DNA of 64,000 bases from Margaritifera margaritifera (taxonomy: Eukaryota; Mollusca; Bivalvia; Unionida; Margaritiferidae): contig JAQPZY010001536.1 in the NCBI GenBank assembly GCA_029931535.1, forward strand, positions 3,888,501 to 3,952,500. Reading direction: 5' to 3'. Position numbers and translations under genes: made by a program. Within the stretch, counting starts at the first letter, position 1. Each line of letters starts with the position of its first letter. The notes under the pieces are model-generated. The model did no database searches, was not told the DNA's origin, and was given only the letters and a program-made list of their open reading frames with translations. This document shows positions 46,331 to 57,919 of this stretch, piece after piece.

Positions 46331-47242
46331 TACAATACAGTACACTTGTCTGGCTTCCATGAACTCGATTACAGTAAGGGATTACTACAGTTGGTAACCC
46401 TTTTAAAATGCAAACAAACTTTACGTCCATCTTAAAATTAATTTGATTACAATAACATCAACTATATGGTTAGTTTTCTCAGCAAGTAAGCAATCACATG
46501 GACCTTGTTTGGAATTATTCTCTAATATTTTCTGAACAACTTTTAATAACTTGCTTAGAAATTGAATGACTAAGGTAATAAAAAGAATTCAGTATAGAAA
46601 CATCTAGATATTGTATAAATACGAAAATAAAAAAATAAAAAAAAAATTATAAGTGGAAATAAACACCAAAACTCTTTGACCTACATGTCTTTGACTTTCC
46701 AAATTAACAGATGGCCATAACAGAACATGTCATTCCAAATAAGTCAGGATTAACTGGTGGACTTGCTGTTAAATTTTGCATGTGGCCAGTTTGGCCAACA
46801 AAATTTTGGTCCTTCAGAAATGCAAAAGGTAGCATGGATGACAAGAGTATAACCATCATTCTGATATAAGTACAGTAAAATTTGTTTTGAGAGACCACTA
46901 CTATGGGAGACCAGATTCTCCATGCACAGATTTATTGATTATATAGTGGTATGGCCTGTCATGAGACCACCTGTCTTGAGAGACCATTATTGTTTGGCAG
47001 AAGGGGTGATCTTTCAAAACAGGTTCTACTGTATTACTTCTTCTTTCCTTTCCCATTTGTTTAAGAAATACTTTAGCATTTTTCACAATATCAGATGAAA
47101 TGTAAATTTTGACAGCAGAAAAAAAAAATCATGCAAAATTGTTATAGGCAAACAGAAAAATAGTTATTGCTGCATATAAAAGTATATAGCACTGAAATCA
47201 TCCAAGTACTGAGTTGTTACAGTCAATCTAGCATGTAAATTT
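46331..47242. other. 3' flank of the WRAP73-like exon; no other gene seen
   Basis: AT-rich. A minus-strand AATAAA (complement of 47243-47248) lies only about 15 bp beyond the stop codon of the WRAP73-like frame and would be its polyadenylation signal. A short pair of GAGACCA repeats occurs near 46890-46990. Confidence 0.45.
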
Positions 47243-47262
47243 TTTATTCTTTGGTTATCTGA

Positions 47263-48184
47263 CTAATCTGCTGCAGCTTCCTCTTCATTTGTGTTGTCAA
47301 TTAGATAACACATACACATCTGGTCCTTCCCTAGAAGAAGAAGAGATGATCCATCAAGGTACCACTTGATGGAATGGACCTGACATGTTCCCTCAACCGG
47401 GATCTCCACACACAGACTGCCTGCTGGTGACCACATGTACAGCTTGTTTGTTCCTGTGCAAAGAGCAAGACGTGGATTCTTAGGATCCGACTCTACACAG
47501 TGTATTGGGGAGCTCTGGATGAGCACAGCAACATGAACAAGTTTTTTAATGTCCCAGAGCCATAATGTGCGAGGCATGTTGTCATTACGCGTGCACATAT
47601 AGCGACAATCACAGCTGAAAAGTACAATTCCAACACCTCGTTTTGGATTTGGCTTATTTGTGTCAGGTTTTACGACTGGTACTTTCACTGGAACTTGTTG
47701 CACCTCATATTTACTTTGTGGTGCAAACAAAGTGACTGTTGGAATGTCAGTTAAGTCCCCACTGGTTGGCAGAGGTTCTCTGGTTTCAATCTCTTTGTAC
47801 ACAACAAAAGTTTTACTCTCAATATTTTCAGGGTGGTCAGTAGTAGCAACAGTTTTCCATGTGACATGGTTCAACAACCTGGCACGTTCATCATAACTTC
47901 TGATTGCCAGAAATTGACTGGTGGGTGACCATTGCAAGCATTTTATACCTAAAGCATATTCATAAGCGCTATATTTGGAGAGACATCTGCCATCCAGTGA
48001 GTAAAGAAGCACCTTGTTTTGCAGGGGGGATTCCCAAACACACAGAACTCTGCCACTGGGGGCCAACTAAACTCCTGCCAGGTCCTCAGTGTCTGTGTCA
48101 AAATGCTTCACCAATTCCCAGGAATCACAAGCAAAGATGCTGATAAAATCCTGACAATCCCTCCTCTCTGCAAGAACCATGCAC
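47263..48184 (-). pseudogene. WRAP73: WRAP73 (WDR8)-like terminal exon with in-frame TAG
   Basis: The exon opens after an acceptor TTTTCTACAG, reads [37 protein letters not shown], then V followed by TAG (48067-48069), and continues in the same frame for 267 codons to a stop at 47263. It includes LLYSLDGRCLSKYSAYEYAL, NHVTWK, TRNDNMPRTLWLWDIKKL and NPRLALCTGTNKLYMWSPAG. These match, from memory, the C-terminal WD-repeat half of human WRAP73, a centrosome/spindle-pole protein. Where WRAP73 has GIEWAP this has V-stop-L-AP: two neighbouring G-to-T changes remove Glu and Trp. A conserved WDP also reads SDP. I could not find the N-terminal exons between 48185 and 64000. It is either a decayed partial gene copy or a functional gene with a sequence error or stop allele. 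Confidence 0.85.
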
Positions 48185-48310
48185 CTGTAGAAAAGATTTG
48201 TGCATCAGGGAGGTTGAAGTTAAACATTAGATACTGAAATATGTGCAATATATGAAAAAACTTACTATATAGTCTATGTTGATATAGTGAAATTTTGAAC
48301 AATCCATATA

Positions 48311-49532
48311 TACAAGGGTTGCTTGAAAAGTTTTAGAACAAATGCAATATCTTCTAAACAGCGCAACCAAAAGTCATAAATGTTTTCTAGTCTATTTAAG
48401 ACATAACATCATTTTTAAGTTGATGACATCACAGGCTTATTAATATCATCTTTTTCTATGTCATATATGAAGATGTGGTGGCAAAATGGCAGATAAGTCT
48501 AATTTCAAACTGAGAGTAAATATACAATTTTATTGAAAATTAGGAAAATCCTTTACACAGATAAAAGCAGACTTTGATGCTGTTTATGGACCAAAGCACT
48601 TGCTAAATCTGGAATCAGTAGATGGTTGAAACATTTTAGTGATGGTAGGGACACTGTTAAAGATGATAAAAGAAAAGGTAGGCCAAGTACATCTTTCAAA
48701 AGAATTGCAGACAATTTTGATATTTTATATGGAAGAGCATAGGACATTCTGACCAAGGAATTGAGAATGCACAGGGTTTGTGTCCACTGGGTGTCCAGAT
48801 TGCTTGATAAAGAACAAATGAGTTAAAGGGTAAAGATCTGCAGGGAATTATTATACGGGTACAATGCAGAAGGGTATAATTTCTTAAATAAAATTATTAC
48901 ATGTGATGAAACTTGGATACACAACTTTGAACCTCAGAGTACAAGACAAAGCAGTGTGTGAAAGCACACAAGATTGCCATCGCCTATAAAGCATGTCTTT
49001 CAAAGTCTGCTGGAAAGGTTGTGTGCATTATGTTCTTCAACACACAAGGAATAATTTTGAACCATATGGTACCAGAGAATACCAGTAAATGGATAATACT
49101 ATGCCACAGTAATCAGATATAATTTATTTGAGGCTATTTGCAAAAAGTGTCCAGACCTACTGAGGGGGATTCTTATTCTGCACTAGGATAATGTTTTTGC
49201 ACATGCAGACCTTACACAAACTAGCCACTGAAATCCCTAATCAACCACCATACAGCTCGTTGCAGCTAATGGCTTTTTACAAAACTGAAAGATTCATTAT
49301 GGGAACACGATTTCTAAATCAGAGAAGAACTAAGGGATTAAATCACCGGGTTGCTATGAACGCTGTGATGTGATAGGCTGCTGCACATGTTCAGGACATG
49401 GTTCATAAGATGGGAGAAGTGCATTAAGTCGAAAGGAAGTTGCTTTTAGAAGGACTATTAAAATTACTGTAAACAGCTAAGTAACTTTTTCTTTACAGCA
49501 TTTGTTATAGAACTTTTTGATCAACCTTCGTA
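48311..49532 (+). mobile_element. Mariner-type transposon, inactive
   Basis: The terminal inverted repeats are TACAAGGGTTGCTTGAAAAG and, on the opposite strand, TACGAAGGTTGATCAAAAAG, 1.22 kb apart. The transposase begins MADKSNFKLRVN, then a stop, then KLGKSFTQIKADFDAVYG and RWLKHFSDGRDTVKDD, with CDETWIHNFEPQ for the first catalytic Asp and DNVFAHAD for the mariner second-Asp motif, preceded by a TAG. At least three stops or frameshifts make it dead. It sits just upstream of the WRAP73-like exon, in what would be the preceding intron. Confidence 0.92.
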
Positions 49533-49589
49533 CATTTGTAATTTCACTGCTATTGACATCAGCTTATGATGTGACCTGGATTTCTATCA

Positions 49590-49770
49590 AATTTCACATA
49601 CAATTTTCTAAGGACATGTTGATTTTTGTTACTGTAACTTTGTATCAAATTTCACATACAAGTTTCTAAGGACATGTTGATTTTTGTTACTGTAACTTTG
49701 TATCAAATTTCACATACAAGTTTCTAAGGACATGTTGATTTTTGTTACTGTAACTTTGTATCAAATGTCA
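49590..49770. repeat. 58-bp tandem repeat, about 3 copies
   Basis: The unit TTTCACATACAAGTTTCTAA plus GGACATGTTGATTTTTGTTA and CTGTAACTTTGTATCAAA repeats with very few differences. Confidence 0.92.
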
Positions 49771-50520
49771 AGTTTATTCATCATGACCTACTGATTGAAG
49801 ATGAAATACAATTGCAAACATAATTTGTCTAATGGATGGGCAGAGTTCAGACTCAAAATGGATGTCTAAAGATGCAACATTAAGTACAATTTCAGAGGCT
49901 GAACTTAAGACATACCACTCTGACTACTATAAATAGATTTCAAAATCATATTGTAGCCCAGTGGGCTACCTGAAAAAGAGCCTGGCAACCCAACTTCATT
50001 TCAGTGTACATTTCTAAATGGATGTAGGTGGGTGGGTGTGCAGGGCATATAATTATACCTGTAATTATTCCATATCACAATTTCAACTGTAGCATGCAGT
50101 TTGGAAATTCACCATGTCCAAAACAATTCCCATATCCTATGCAGTACTGCCTATTTGTTGTTGATATGATGGGGTTCCAGGCTGAGGTGATCCGCATTCA
50201 CACACAAACTATTGTGGCATAAATGCGATGCATCTAACTCTCTTGGAATATTTACACTTCTCATCTTTATCATGAATGCCAGTCTATGGACATGTTTCTT
50301 TTTCTTAACAAGTACCAACATTCCATGTATGATGCACTCCTCAGTCTACTTTAGTTCTGTCTTTTTCAAACTTAAACAAGAAAATGTCACAACCTGACAG
50401 AAAACCTTGGCATTGAGCCAAATTCTGACTTAGTTTGATAATGTGGCAAATTGAACTCCTCTAGTCTCAACAGCTCCTAGGTCACATTTCACTCATCGTA
50501 TTAAATAAAAAGAAACACAA
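49771..50520. other. Sequence without recognised features
   Basis: AT-rich. No exon of the WRAP73 homologue or of another gene was identified. Confidence 0.4.
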
Positions 50521-50761
50521 CCGAAATGAACTGGTCTTGGATAAGCAAGTACTAAATCTAGGGTGGCAAAAACCAAAACTGTTAATTTTTAACAAACTGA
50601 AGAACCAAATCTGCCTCCGTGTTTATCAAGTTACAATGCGTAGCCGTTTAGTGGGAGATTTAAATCTAGGACTGCAGAAACGAAAAACAGTATTACAAAT
50701 TCTAAAGCCCACTTGGCTCCACAAAGGATTTATAAAGATTATGTTTGTGTTTGGATTGTAA
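50521..50761 (+). other. Small coding-like module of the 50-55 kb repeat family
   Basis: A 74-codon open stretch contains SRLVGDLNLGLQKRKTVLQI then LKPTWLHKGFIK. Related peptides appear at about 53060-53150 (SLVKELKSRLAKQILNPTWA) and about 52810-52880 (KIVKSTWLHTG). The repeated similarity across loci suggests a shared coding origin, now fragmentary. I do not recognise it. Confidence 0.45.
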
Positions 50762-50799
50762 AAGTAAGCTAATGTCTGTCCTTAAGTGTGTGTTTGTTC

Positions 50800-53700
50800 T
50801 TCTCTCCATCCCGTTGAATGTCTATAGAAGTTGTGTTTGTGTATCTGGTTGAGCACTCCTACCCTTTTCTCTTCCTTCACTCCATGCATGAAAGTATATA
50901 AGTATGTTTGGATGTATATATAGTATGTATATTTCTACATTTGTTTCTCTCCTTTCACTTCACAGGTAGGGTTATAGGGATGATAATGGTGGTAGGAATG
51001 GTAGTTTTGTTTTAAAGGGAATGATAGGGAAGTTATAGGGGGATAGGGAAGTTTGTTTTGTTTATAAGGGATTTAAACGATGTGTTGAATAGTAAATGTG
51101 GGGATACTGGATAGTAAATAACTGAGTGATAGCCACTCCAAACGGAGTACTAATGGTATATTGTGGGTATTGTATAGTAGATAACTGGGTGCAGGTAAAT
51201 GTAAGAAAAGAAAGAATGACTCAAACAAACTTTCACAATTTCTCAAATACAAATTTAATTTCCTAAAATATAACATATTTTAAACAAACAAAGTGAAAGA
51301 ATTAAAAATAACTTACAGTTTAGAATTTCCTTAACTAGTCATAAATTGTCCTATACACTTCAATAATCCGGAAATTAATCCAAAGTATTCTGAATTAATG
51401 AATGTTACGAATGAAAGATTGTTCCGTATGAATGGGTCTGGAATGTTCTGATGTACCAATGATTTTCGGTTCTAAATCCAAAATATTAATAATCCCAGGT
51501 AATCTCCTGTGAATGTAGAGTATTGTTAAGTTCCTTGAACAATATTACTTAAATCCAAATTGTACTATGTAGATAATAGATTTTCCCACCAGATGATTTT
51601 ACAAACAATAAACGATCTTCCTCAATAACCTTATGATCGGCTGTAGCTGTATAAGAATGAGCGTTCCATCACTACGTGGCATTATATAGCATGTTACTGC
51701 GTAAAAGAGAATAACCTTTAACTCTGTAACTACGTTCTAAAACAATTTTATCCTACAGTAAACAACTAGTTATCTACTATCCAACTGTTATGGAATTATG
51801 TATCATCTTTAAATTATAATATAGTTTTCATTTAGTTTATAACATTTTGTATTATAATTCTTTAATTTTGTAGCCTACGCTATTGTATACATTGATTACA
51901 GAATGCCACTATTACTAGGTGTTAGATAGTAGATGTAGTTTTAACATTAATTTCCCGTTTGACCCTATACATTTTTCAATATGGAGGCGTAATGTTAAAT
52001 TCCCGTCTGACCCTGTAGAGGTCCACACATGTTAAACCTATGGATATTTTTAACATAACATTTCCCGTTAGAGACAATAGAGGTCCCAAAACAAACAATT
52101 ATAGCCTCAATGTTAAATTCCCGTTAGAGATCATACAGACCTACAATGTTAATCCTATAACATTTTTAACATTAAATTTCATCTTGTCCTTATAAATCCT
52201 AAAAATATCGGCCTTGCTCGGTCCAGAATATCATTCTTGTTGGATACTTTAGAAGAGAGGATTCATAGTTTACCTTTGGAACTGCGAGAACACATTTACA
52301 TAAACGTTGTACAGATTCAAGTGAGACACAAAGAACCATTTCACTATTTACTCTGGGACATACTTATGAACAAAAGGTATCGGAACGCTCTAAAAAGACA
52401 GAGCTTAAACAAGCTTGCAGGCAGAAAGTATTTTTGTATGTTTTGTAACAAGACCTTTCTGCGAACACGTAAGACTTGCCATGCAACGACTTCTGTCATC
52501 ATACGACAATAAAAGGAGAAGAAAAATGGACTTTTGTGATGTGTTTTGAAATTTCACTGTGATTCTTATTTACGAGAATATACTAAAAAATGTAGTGTTT
52601 CTATGTCTTGATTTTTTTTCTTTATTTTAAAGTATGAATAAGATATTCAGAGCAAGTAATGACAATGTACCATTACTGCCACAAACTGAGGTCAGTCCGT
52701 GTAATACAAATCTGGGGTTTGCAAATTTGTTACATTTGTTGCCAGAAACTGAAAAACCCAATTTGACTGACTTGACAAGGGATATGTTTTTGTAACAAAT
52801 TTTTCTGCCCTATCAAGCGACAACTAGGACTTCAAAAACGCAGTACAGTATTATAAAGATTGTAAAATCTACTTGGCTTCATACAGGTCAAATCCTAAGT
52901 TCGTTTAACATTGTAGCCAATGTAATTCTCTCATCAAACAGCAGCATTTGTATTCAGCGTATGAAATCTAGGACGACCAATGTAACATCAAGTAATCCGA
53001 GATAAGCTTGACACTGGATATTTTTTTTGTAACAAAACTGTTTGTCAGTATCTTTGTCAGGCGATAGCGGGTAGCAGTTTAGTGAAAGAATTAAAATCTA
53101 GGCTAGCAAAACAAATTCTGAACCCTACTTGGGCTTCTTACAGGATTTATAACGGATATGGCTGTGTATTAGAAGGCTATGTTTGTGTATGTGCGTATGC
53201 ATTCTTACCTTTTCTTCTTTTACTCCACTGGTAAACTTATAGGGATTATGAAGGTGGTAGTGGATCGTAGTTTTATTTAAAAAAGGATGGTAGATGAGGG
53301 GTTACTTTATTTTTAAAGGGATAATAGGGATGTAAGGGGATAGGGAAGTTAATTTTTGTTTATAAGGAATTTAAATTCTATTTTGTATACCTCTTCTATA
53401 TCATCCTACTCCTGCCCTGTGTTCATGAGTACCTATGAGTGCTGGTTAGTCAAAACGGCATGTGGATTAATAGGTGTAAGGGGTATTGGATAGTATGTGT
53501 GGTGGCTAATGGATAGTAGACAGACCACTGGGTATTAGTCAATAAGTGTAGTTTTAACATTACACCCTTTAGACCCCATAGTACCATTCCCATGTTAAAT
53601 TCCGTGAGACGCCATAGTGGCATTCCCCATGTTTAATCCCGTTTTGACGCCATAGTGCCATTACCAGGTTAAATTCCCGTTTGACGCCAGGGTGCCATCT

Positions 53701-54930
53701 TCATCTTAAATTCCGTTAGACACCAGAGTGTCATCTCTGTAATGGCGGCCTGACGTTAATTCTCATTGACCCCCAAGTGCCATTGGTGTAATGGCGGCCT
53801 AATGTTAATTCACACCTACATGCAAGTGACGTTTTTGTCCCCCAAGAGACATCTCCACGTTAAATTCCCTGTAGAGACAAAGAGTCCTTACCATGTTAAA
53901 CTCCCCTTATTTCCCACAGAAACCCGGTTTTGTTTAAAAGTATGTATGATAGTCTATAAGTATGATCGTCTATGTGTGAGCATTCCTACTTTTTATCTTC
54001 TTTCACTCCTCTGGTAAATATATTATAAGAGTAGTAGGGAAGGGTCATTATGTTTAAAAGGTGATGGTAGGGGTGGTATTTTACTTTGGTTATAAGGGGA
54101 TAATAAGGATGTAAGGGATAGGGAAGTTCATTTTTGTTTATAAGGAATCTAAATTCTATTTTATATATCCCTTCTGTTACATTATACCCCTGCCCTGTGT
54201 TGATGAGTACCTATGAGTACTGGTGAGTCAAAAAATGGTGTGGGTTAGTAGGGGTTAGGGTATTGGATGGTATGGGTAGGGGGTATTGGATAGTAGGCGA
54301 CTGGGTATTGGTAAGTAAGTGTACTTTTAACATTACATTTCCCATTAGATCCTATACAGACCCACACAAGTTAAACCTATTGCGTAATGTTAATTCCCGT
54401 TAGACCCCATACAGGCCCACACATGGTAGGTGTGGGGTATGTTGGATAGTAGATCAATGAGTGTTGGATAGTAGATCACTGACTGATGGATAATAGATAG
54501 CTAGGTGATGGTCAGTCAAAGAGTATGTTAAACCTACGGACGTTTTTAACATTACTTTTCTCGTTAGAGGCCAGTGGGCCCCACCATGCTAAAGCTCTTT
54601 TAGAGGCCATATGATCCCATTTGAGATCAACCACCTCTAACAATGTATACAGTGTGCTCTTGACATAAATGTCAGCTAGAGATCCATAATCTTAAACCTA
54701 AGGACATTATTTAACATACAATTTCCCATCTTGACGCTATAAACTTACAACATGGCGGCAAGAAACTTATTTAAAATAGGATTTTTTTTATTTTGATCCT
54801 CAAGTGCACAAGATGGCGGTAAACGTCTGATTTAACATAGGATTTCCCATCTTGGCCCAAAAGTGAAACAAGATGGCGGCAAAACCCGGATTTAGCATAA
54901 GATTGATCCTGAGGTGGCGCACTATACTAC
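50800..54930 (+). repeat. Repeat-family locus, plus orientation (several modules)
   Basis: Three modules (near 50870-51190, 53210-53560, 53980-54500) share a TTTCACTCC motif, a GGTGGTAGT...TAGTTTT block, AGGGATAGGGAAGTT, TTGTTTATAAGGAATTTAAA and TTGGATAGTAG-type ends. Stretches with TTAACATTACATTTCCCGTT and AGACCCCATA occur many times at 51950-52150 and 53550-54900. The reverse complements of the same blocks form the 27040-28770 locus. No transposase is recognised. A small ORF (52207-52512) lies inside. Confidence 0.75.
52207..52512 (+). CDS. Putative small ORF, LPxEL motif plus Cys-rich end
   Basis: An open stretch without an ATG start reads ...SRISFLLDTLEERIHSLPLE, then LREHIYINVV, QVRHKEPFHYLLWDIL, and KYFCMFCNKTFLRTRKTCHA, ending TSVIIRQ and TAA. 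LPLELREHIY resembles the core of F-box-like helices, and CMFC with later Cys/His could form a partial zinc-binding site; both are weak. It may begin after an acceptor GGTCCAG (52226). The following sequence (GATGTGTTTTGAAATTTCAC and more) is clearly related to that following the zinc-knuckle ORF at 33216. Function unknown. Confidence 0.4.
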   Translation: MGLARSRISFLLDTLEERIHSLPLELREHIYINVVQIQVRHKEPFHYLLWDILMNKRYRNALKRQSLNKLAGRKYFCMFCNKTFLRTRKTCHATTSVIIRQ

Positions 54931-55187
54931 TTAAGATAGGCAGAGGAGAATATTTGGGCATGCCCTCTTCCTATTATCTGATATATATCGATAGTTTATG
55001 TAAACACACGCATATATGTCAAATCTTGCTTACCATTTAAGAGTCAGATACCTACTTCAAGGTAAGAAAGCTGAGATTCCTAATTGTTGATCTGTTCATG
55101 CAGTGATCTAAGATAAAGATACAATCGTTTAACTGGAATGTACCGCCAGGCTTAAAAAATGTATTCAATTGGACGGTACGTCCACAG

Positions 55188-55190
<3 letters not shown>

Positions 55191-55232
<42 letters not shown>
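55191..55232. repeat. (CT)n microsatellite
   Basis: About 20 CT dinucleotides. Confidence 0.97.
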
Positions 55233-55235
<3 letters not shown>

Positions 55236-55361
55236 CCATCCCCATTCCCCCGCTCCGCCTATGGGCAACCGCATGTAACCACACGCTAAATATAATGTAT
55301 TCGATGATCATCCTTACTAATAGATGGTATAAGAATGATGGTTAGTTACTGTTCATTTAGT

Positions 55362-55818
55362 CCAATATATCAGCCCCCCAAATCTGTGTTGATACTGATG
55401 GACTAATCGTGTGTCTGGTGTCACCTGTGCATTAAAATGTGCAATTTTGCTGAATACAAATCTGTCCGGAACACACCAGCGTACAGTTTAGACACTTACC
55501 GGTATTTGGTAACAGCCGTATGTAGCCACGAAGTTCAAAATGGCCACACGAAATATGGTTGTTTTATTTAACGTGGATTTACAAGTCGTCCAAAAGAGGA
55601 TTTGATCCGCAAAATGTCTGTACATATCGCCAAAAGAACCCTTCAACCTACGGTAGCTCAATAGACGCAAGAAATTCCGGCAAGTGTCTAAAATATACAC
55701 CGATATGTTGCGGATAAATCTGTCTGCAAACGATTCCTCGATTTTATGAATAGGTGATATCAGACCTACAAATAGTCCATCAGTGTCAACACATATTTGG
55801 GGGCCTGATATATCGGAC
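55362..55818. repeat. Inverted repeat with ~145-bp arms encoding the same peptide
   Basis: The left arm (55362-55505) and the complement of the right arm (55668-55818) align along their whole length with frequent substitutions. In the corresponding frame the left arm (plus) reads NISAPQICVDTDGLIVCLVS and the right arm (minus) reads DISGPQICVDTDGLFVGLIS, both followed by P(V/I)H. The minus-strand open frame at 55488-55847 (119 codons, starting MRFLEDIESESDISGPQI) spans the right arm and loop. I do not recognise the peptide. Confidence 0.8.
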
Positions 55819-55859
55819 TCCGATTCAATGTCTTCGAGAAACCGCAATAAGTTTAATCC

Positions 55860-57646
55860 CTAATCAATCCGCAAAACTTGAAATAACCCTTAATATTCGT
55901 GCATTTCACATTTTGTTCTCAGTAAATTGTATTATGGCACTTTCATCAATAGAATACCCATTAAATGATTTAATTAAAAAATATATTAATTCATTTTATT
56001 TATCCAAGTTCACTTCTTTGTACTGACATATTTTTATTTTTTATTTTTTTATTAAGAAATTATTTTACAATATTGATGTTTGAGCTCAGATGTGCCTTTT
56101 AGGAAAAATAACTTAAAGCTGGCTTAGCTAAACTTTGGTCTCAAGTATATATTCTGAAAGGTAATTAGCAATACCTAATGGCAATAACTCACGTATCTCG
56201 TATATATTACACTCTTGGAATGTGTACTACCTATCTAGTGGACAAAGGTTCCAGTGTACGTCAGGGAGTGACTCTAAGAAGCAGTTTGGTGCATACATTT
56301 GTTGAACGAAAAAATACAATAAAGTTTAAATATTTAATATGTTGGATACAAAAGTAGGTAATTTAGAAACGGGTGTAATTCATCAAAAGAGAGTAGCGGT
56401 CAACTTCCTTAAATGCCTCAAAATGTCCAGGTACCCGTACCTATAGAATATCAAATTAAATATCGTATGGTATTATATCTGGGAGTGTTAAGAGTTTGAA
56501 AATTGATGTAGTTTTCAAGTTCGCGACCGATATGCTTTTTTAGAATGGGTTTCCATCACAACCATATATAGAGCATAACAGAATACGAAGTGATGTTGCG
56601 AAGGACCATGCCGTAACTTGAACCTGTAATATATTAACCAAACTGAATCGTGATGTAATTTGCAATCAGGCAATGCACCTGTAAATAATTTATGCTTCAC
56701 CTATTCATGGCGACACACATGGTTCACTTTTCCGCCAGACTTGTACCTTGACATGTGAAGAATTAATGTCTCGCCTGAGTGAACAAGATGGCTGGTGGCA
56801 TCACTGTAAACAAAATTAAAGTGCTGTCTTCAAGTTCCTGAAAGTCATATACCGTCTATATCCATTGCTGTATTCAGCTGAAACATTGGTCTAATATGAC
56901 CACGTCTAAGTTGTGTACCCTGGTGTGGCAATAGTTCCTGTTTCGCCTGCGTAAGCATAAAGTTGTTGATATCATTGTCAACAATATTAATTATGTGTTA
57001 AGGGTACCATAAGCAAAACCAGATGGATCTACAGTCGACTCCAGTCCATATTTAGATAGTTACTGATTATTACGGGGCAATTTGGGATACCATATCGGTC
57101 AACATTATATGCAATAGAGCATCCGGGACAAGAATACGTGTACCCGCTCGTCAGTGATGACCCATATAACTTGGGTCACGAATTTGTACAATTTCAACAT
57201 CCCCGAACTACACTGGGCACAACCGCCGCTAAGTACAGCGCCTTTACTAAAGGGCGATCCACTATACAATTTTATATACTATTCCTAAACCGAGCAGCTT
57301 GGCAGCACATATTGCATGTTAAGATTCTAACAAAATAGTTCCAGACACTTTACCTCTTTACATTGTGGTGATGACGCTTGTATTGGGGGACCCCCTATAT
57401 TGCAGATGACTTACTAAAGTTAGTTTGATATATGTCTTGATTGTAATTTGAACTAAGTAAAATTCTTGGTAACAATGTGCTAACATGTGCATTGGTAAAA
57501 TGCAAAATGGACCATGCTCATTAAAGCACTTCCGTTGTCAAACTCTCCAGAGGTGAATTGTTCCGTGGAGGCTACATCCTTTCCCAATCACTCTACACAG
57601 TTTTGCCATACCAAATAGTTCTTTCACGTTGTCAAGCTCTTCAGTT
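55860..57646. other. Sequence without recognised features
   Basis: AT-rich. Poly-T/A stretches occur near 56030-56055. No exon or repeat family is supported. Confidence 0.4.
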
Positions 57647-57919
57647 ACGAAGGAAAGTAGGGGGCCCCGGGTGGCCGAGTGGTCTAAGGCGTTCGCCTTT
57701 ACCGATCACTGACATCTCACCTCTGTCCGCGCGGGTTCGAGTCTCGGGCTCGGCCAAAGTGGGTATGTGAGAAAGCTTGCCAATAGCTTCCCTTGGGTCG
57801 GTTGTTCTTCCCGGGGTTTTCCCGGGTTTTTCCTCCACCAAATATACCGGCCGCCATGTATAGCCTATCATGTGCTGAAAAAGGGCGTTAAACCCATAAC
57901 AACAACGAAGGAAAGTAGT
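57647..57919 (+). mobile_element. Young tRNA-derived SINE with perfect 14-bp TSD
   Basis: The element (57661-57905) begins GGGGCCCCGGGTGGCCGAGT. It has an A box TGGCCGAGTGG and a B box GGTTCGAGTCT as in class II tRNAs (Leu/Ser type), a body with AGAAAGCTTGCCAATAGCTT and TTCCCGGGGTTTTCCCGGG, and a 3' end GGGCGTTAAACCCATAACAA. ACGAAGGAAAGTAG flanks it on both sides (57647-57660 and 57906-57919) without a mismatch. It is a reference copy for the degraded members at 22121 and 45425. Confidence 0.95.

Noticed and set aside
57661..57750. Functional tRNA gene (A and B boxes present)
   Set aside because: The sequence between the boxes does not form a class II tRNA with proper acceptor pairing, and it continues into a SINE body flanked by a target-site duplication.
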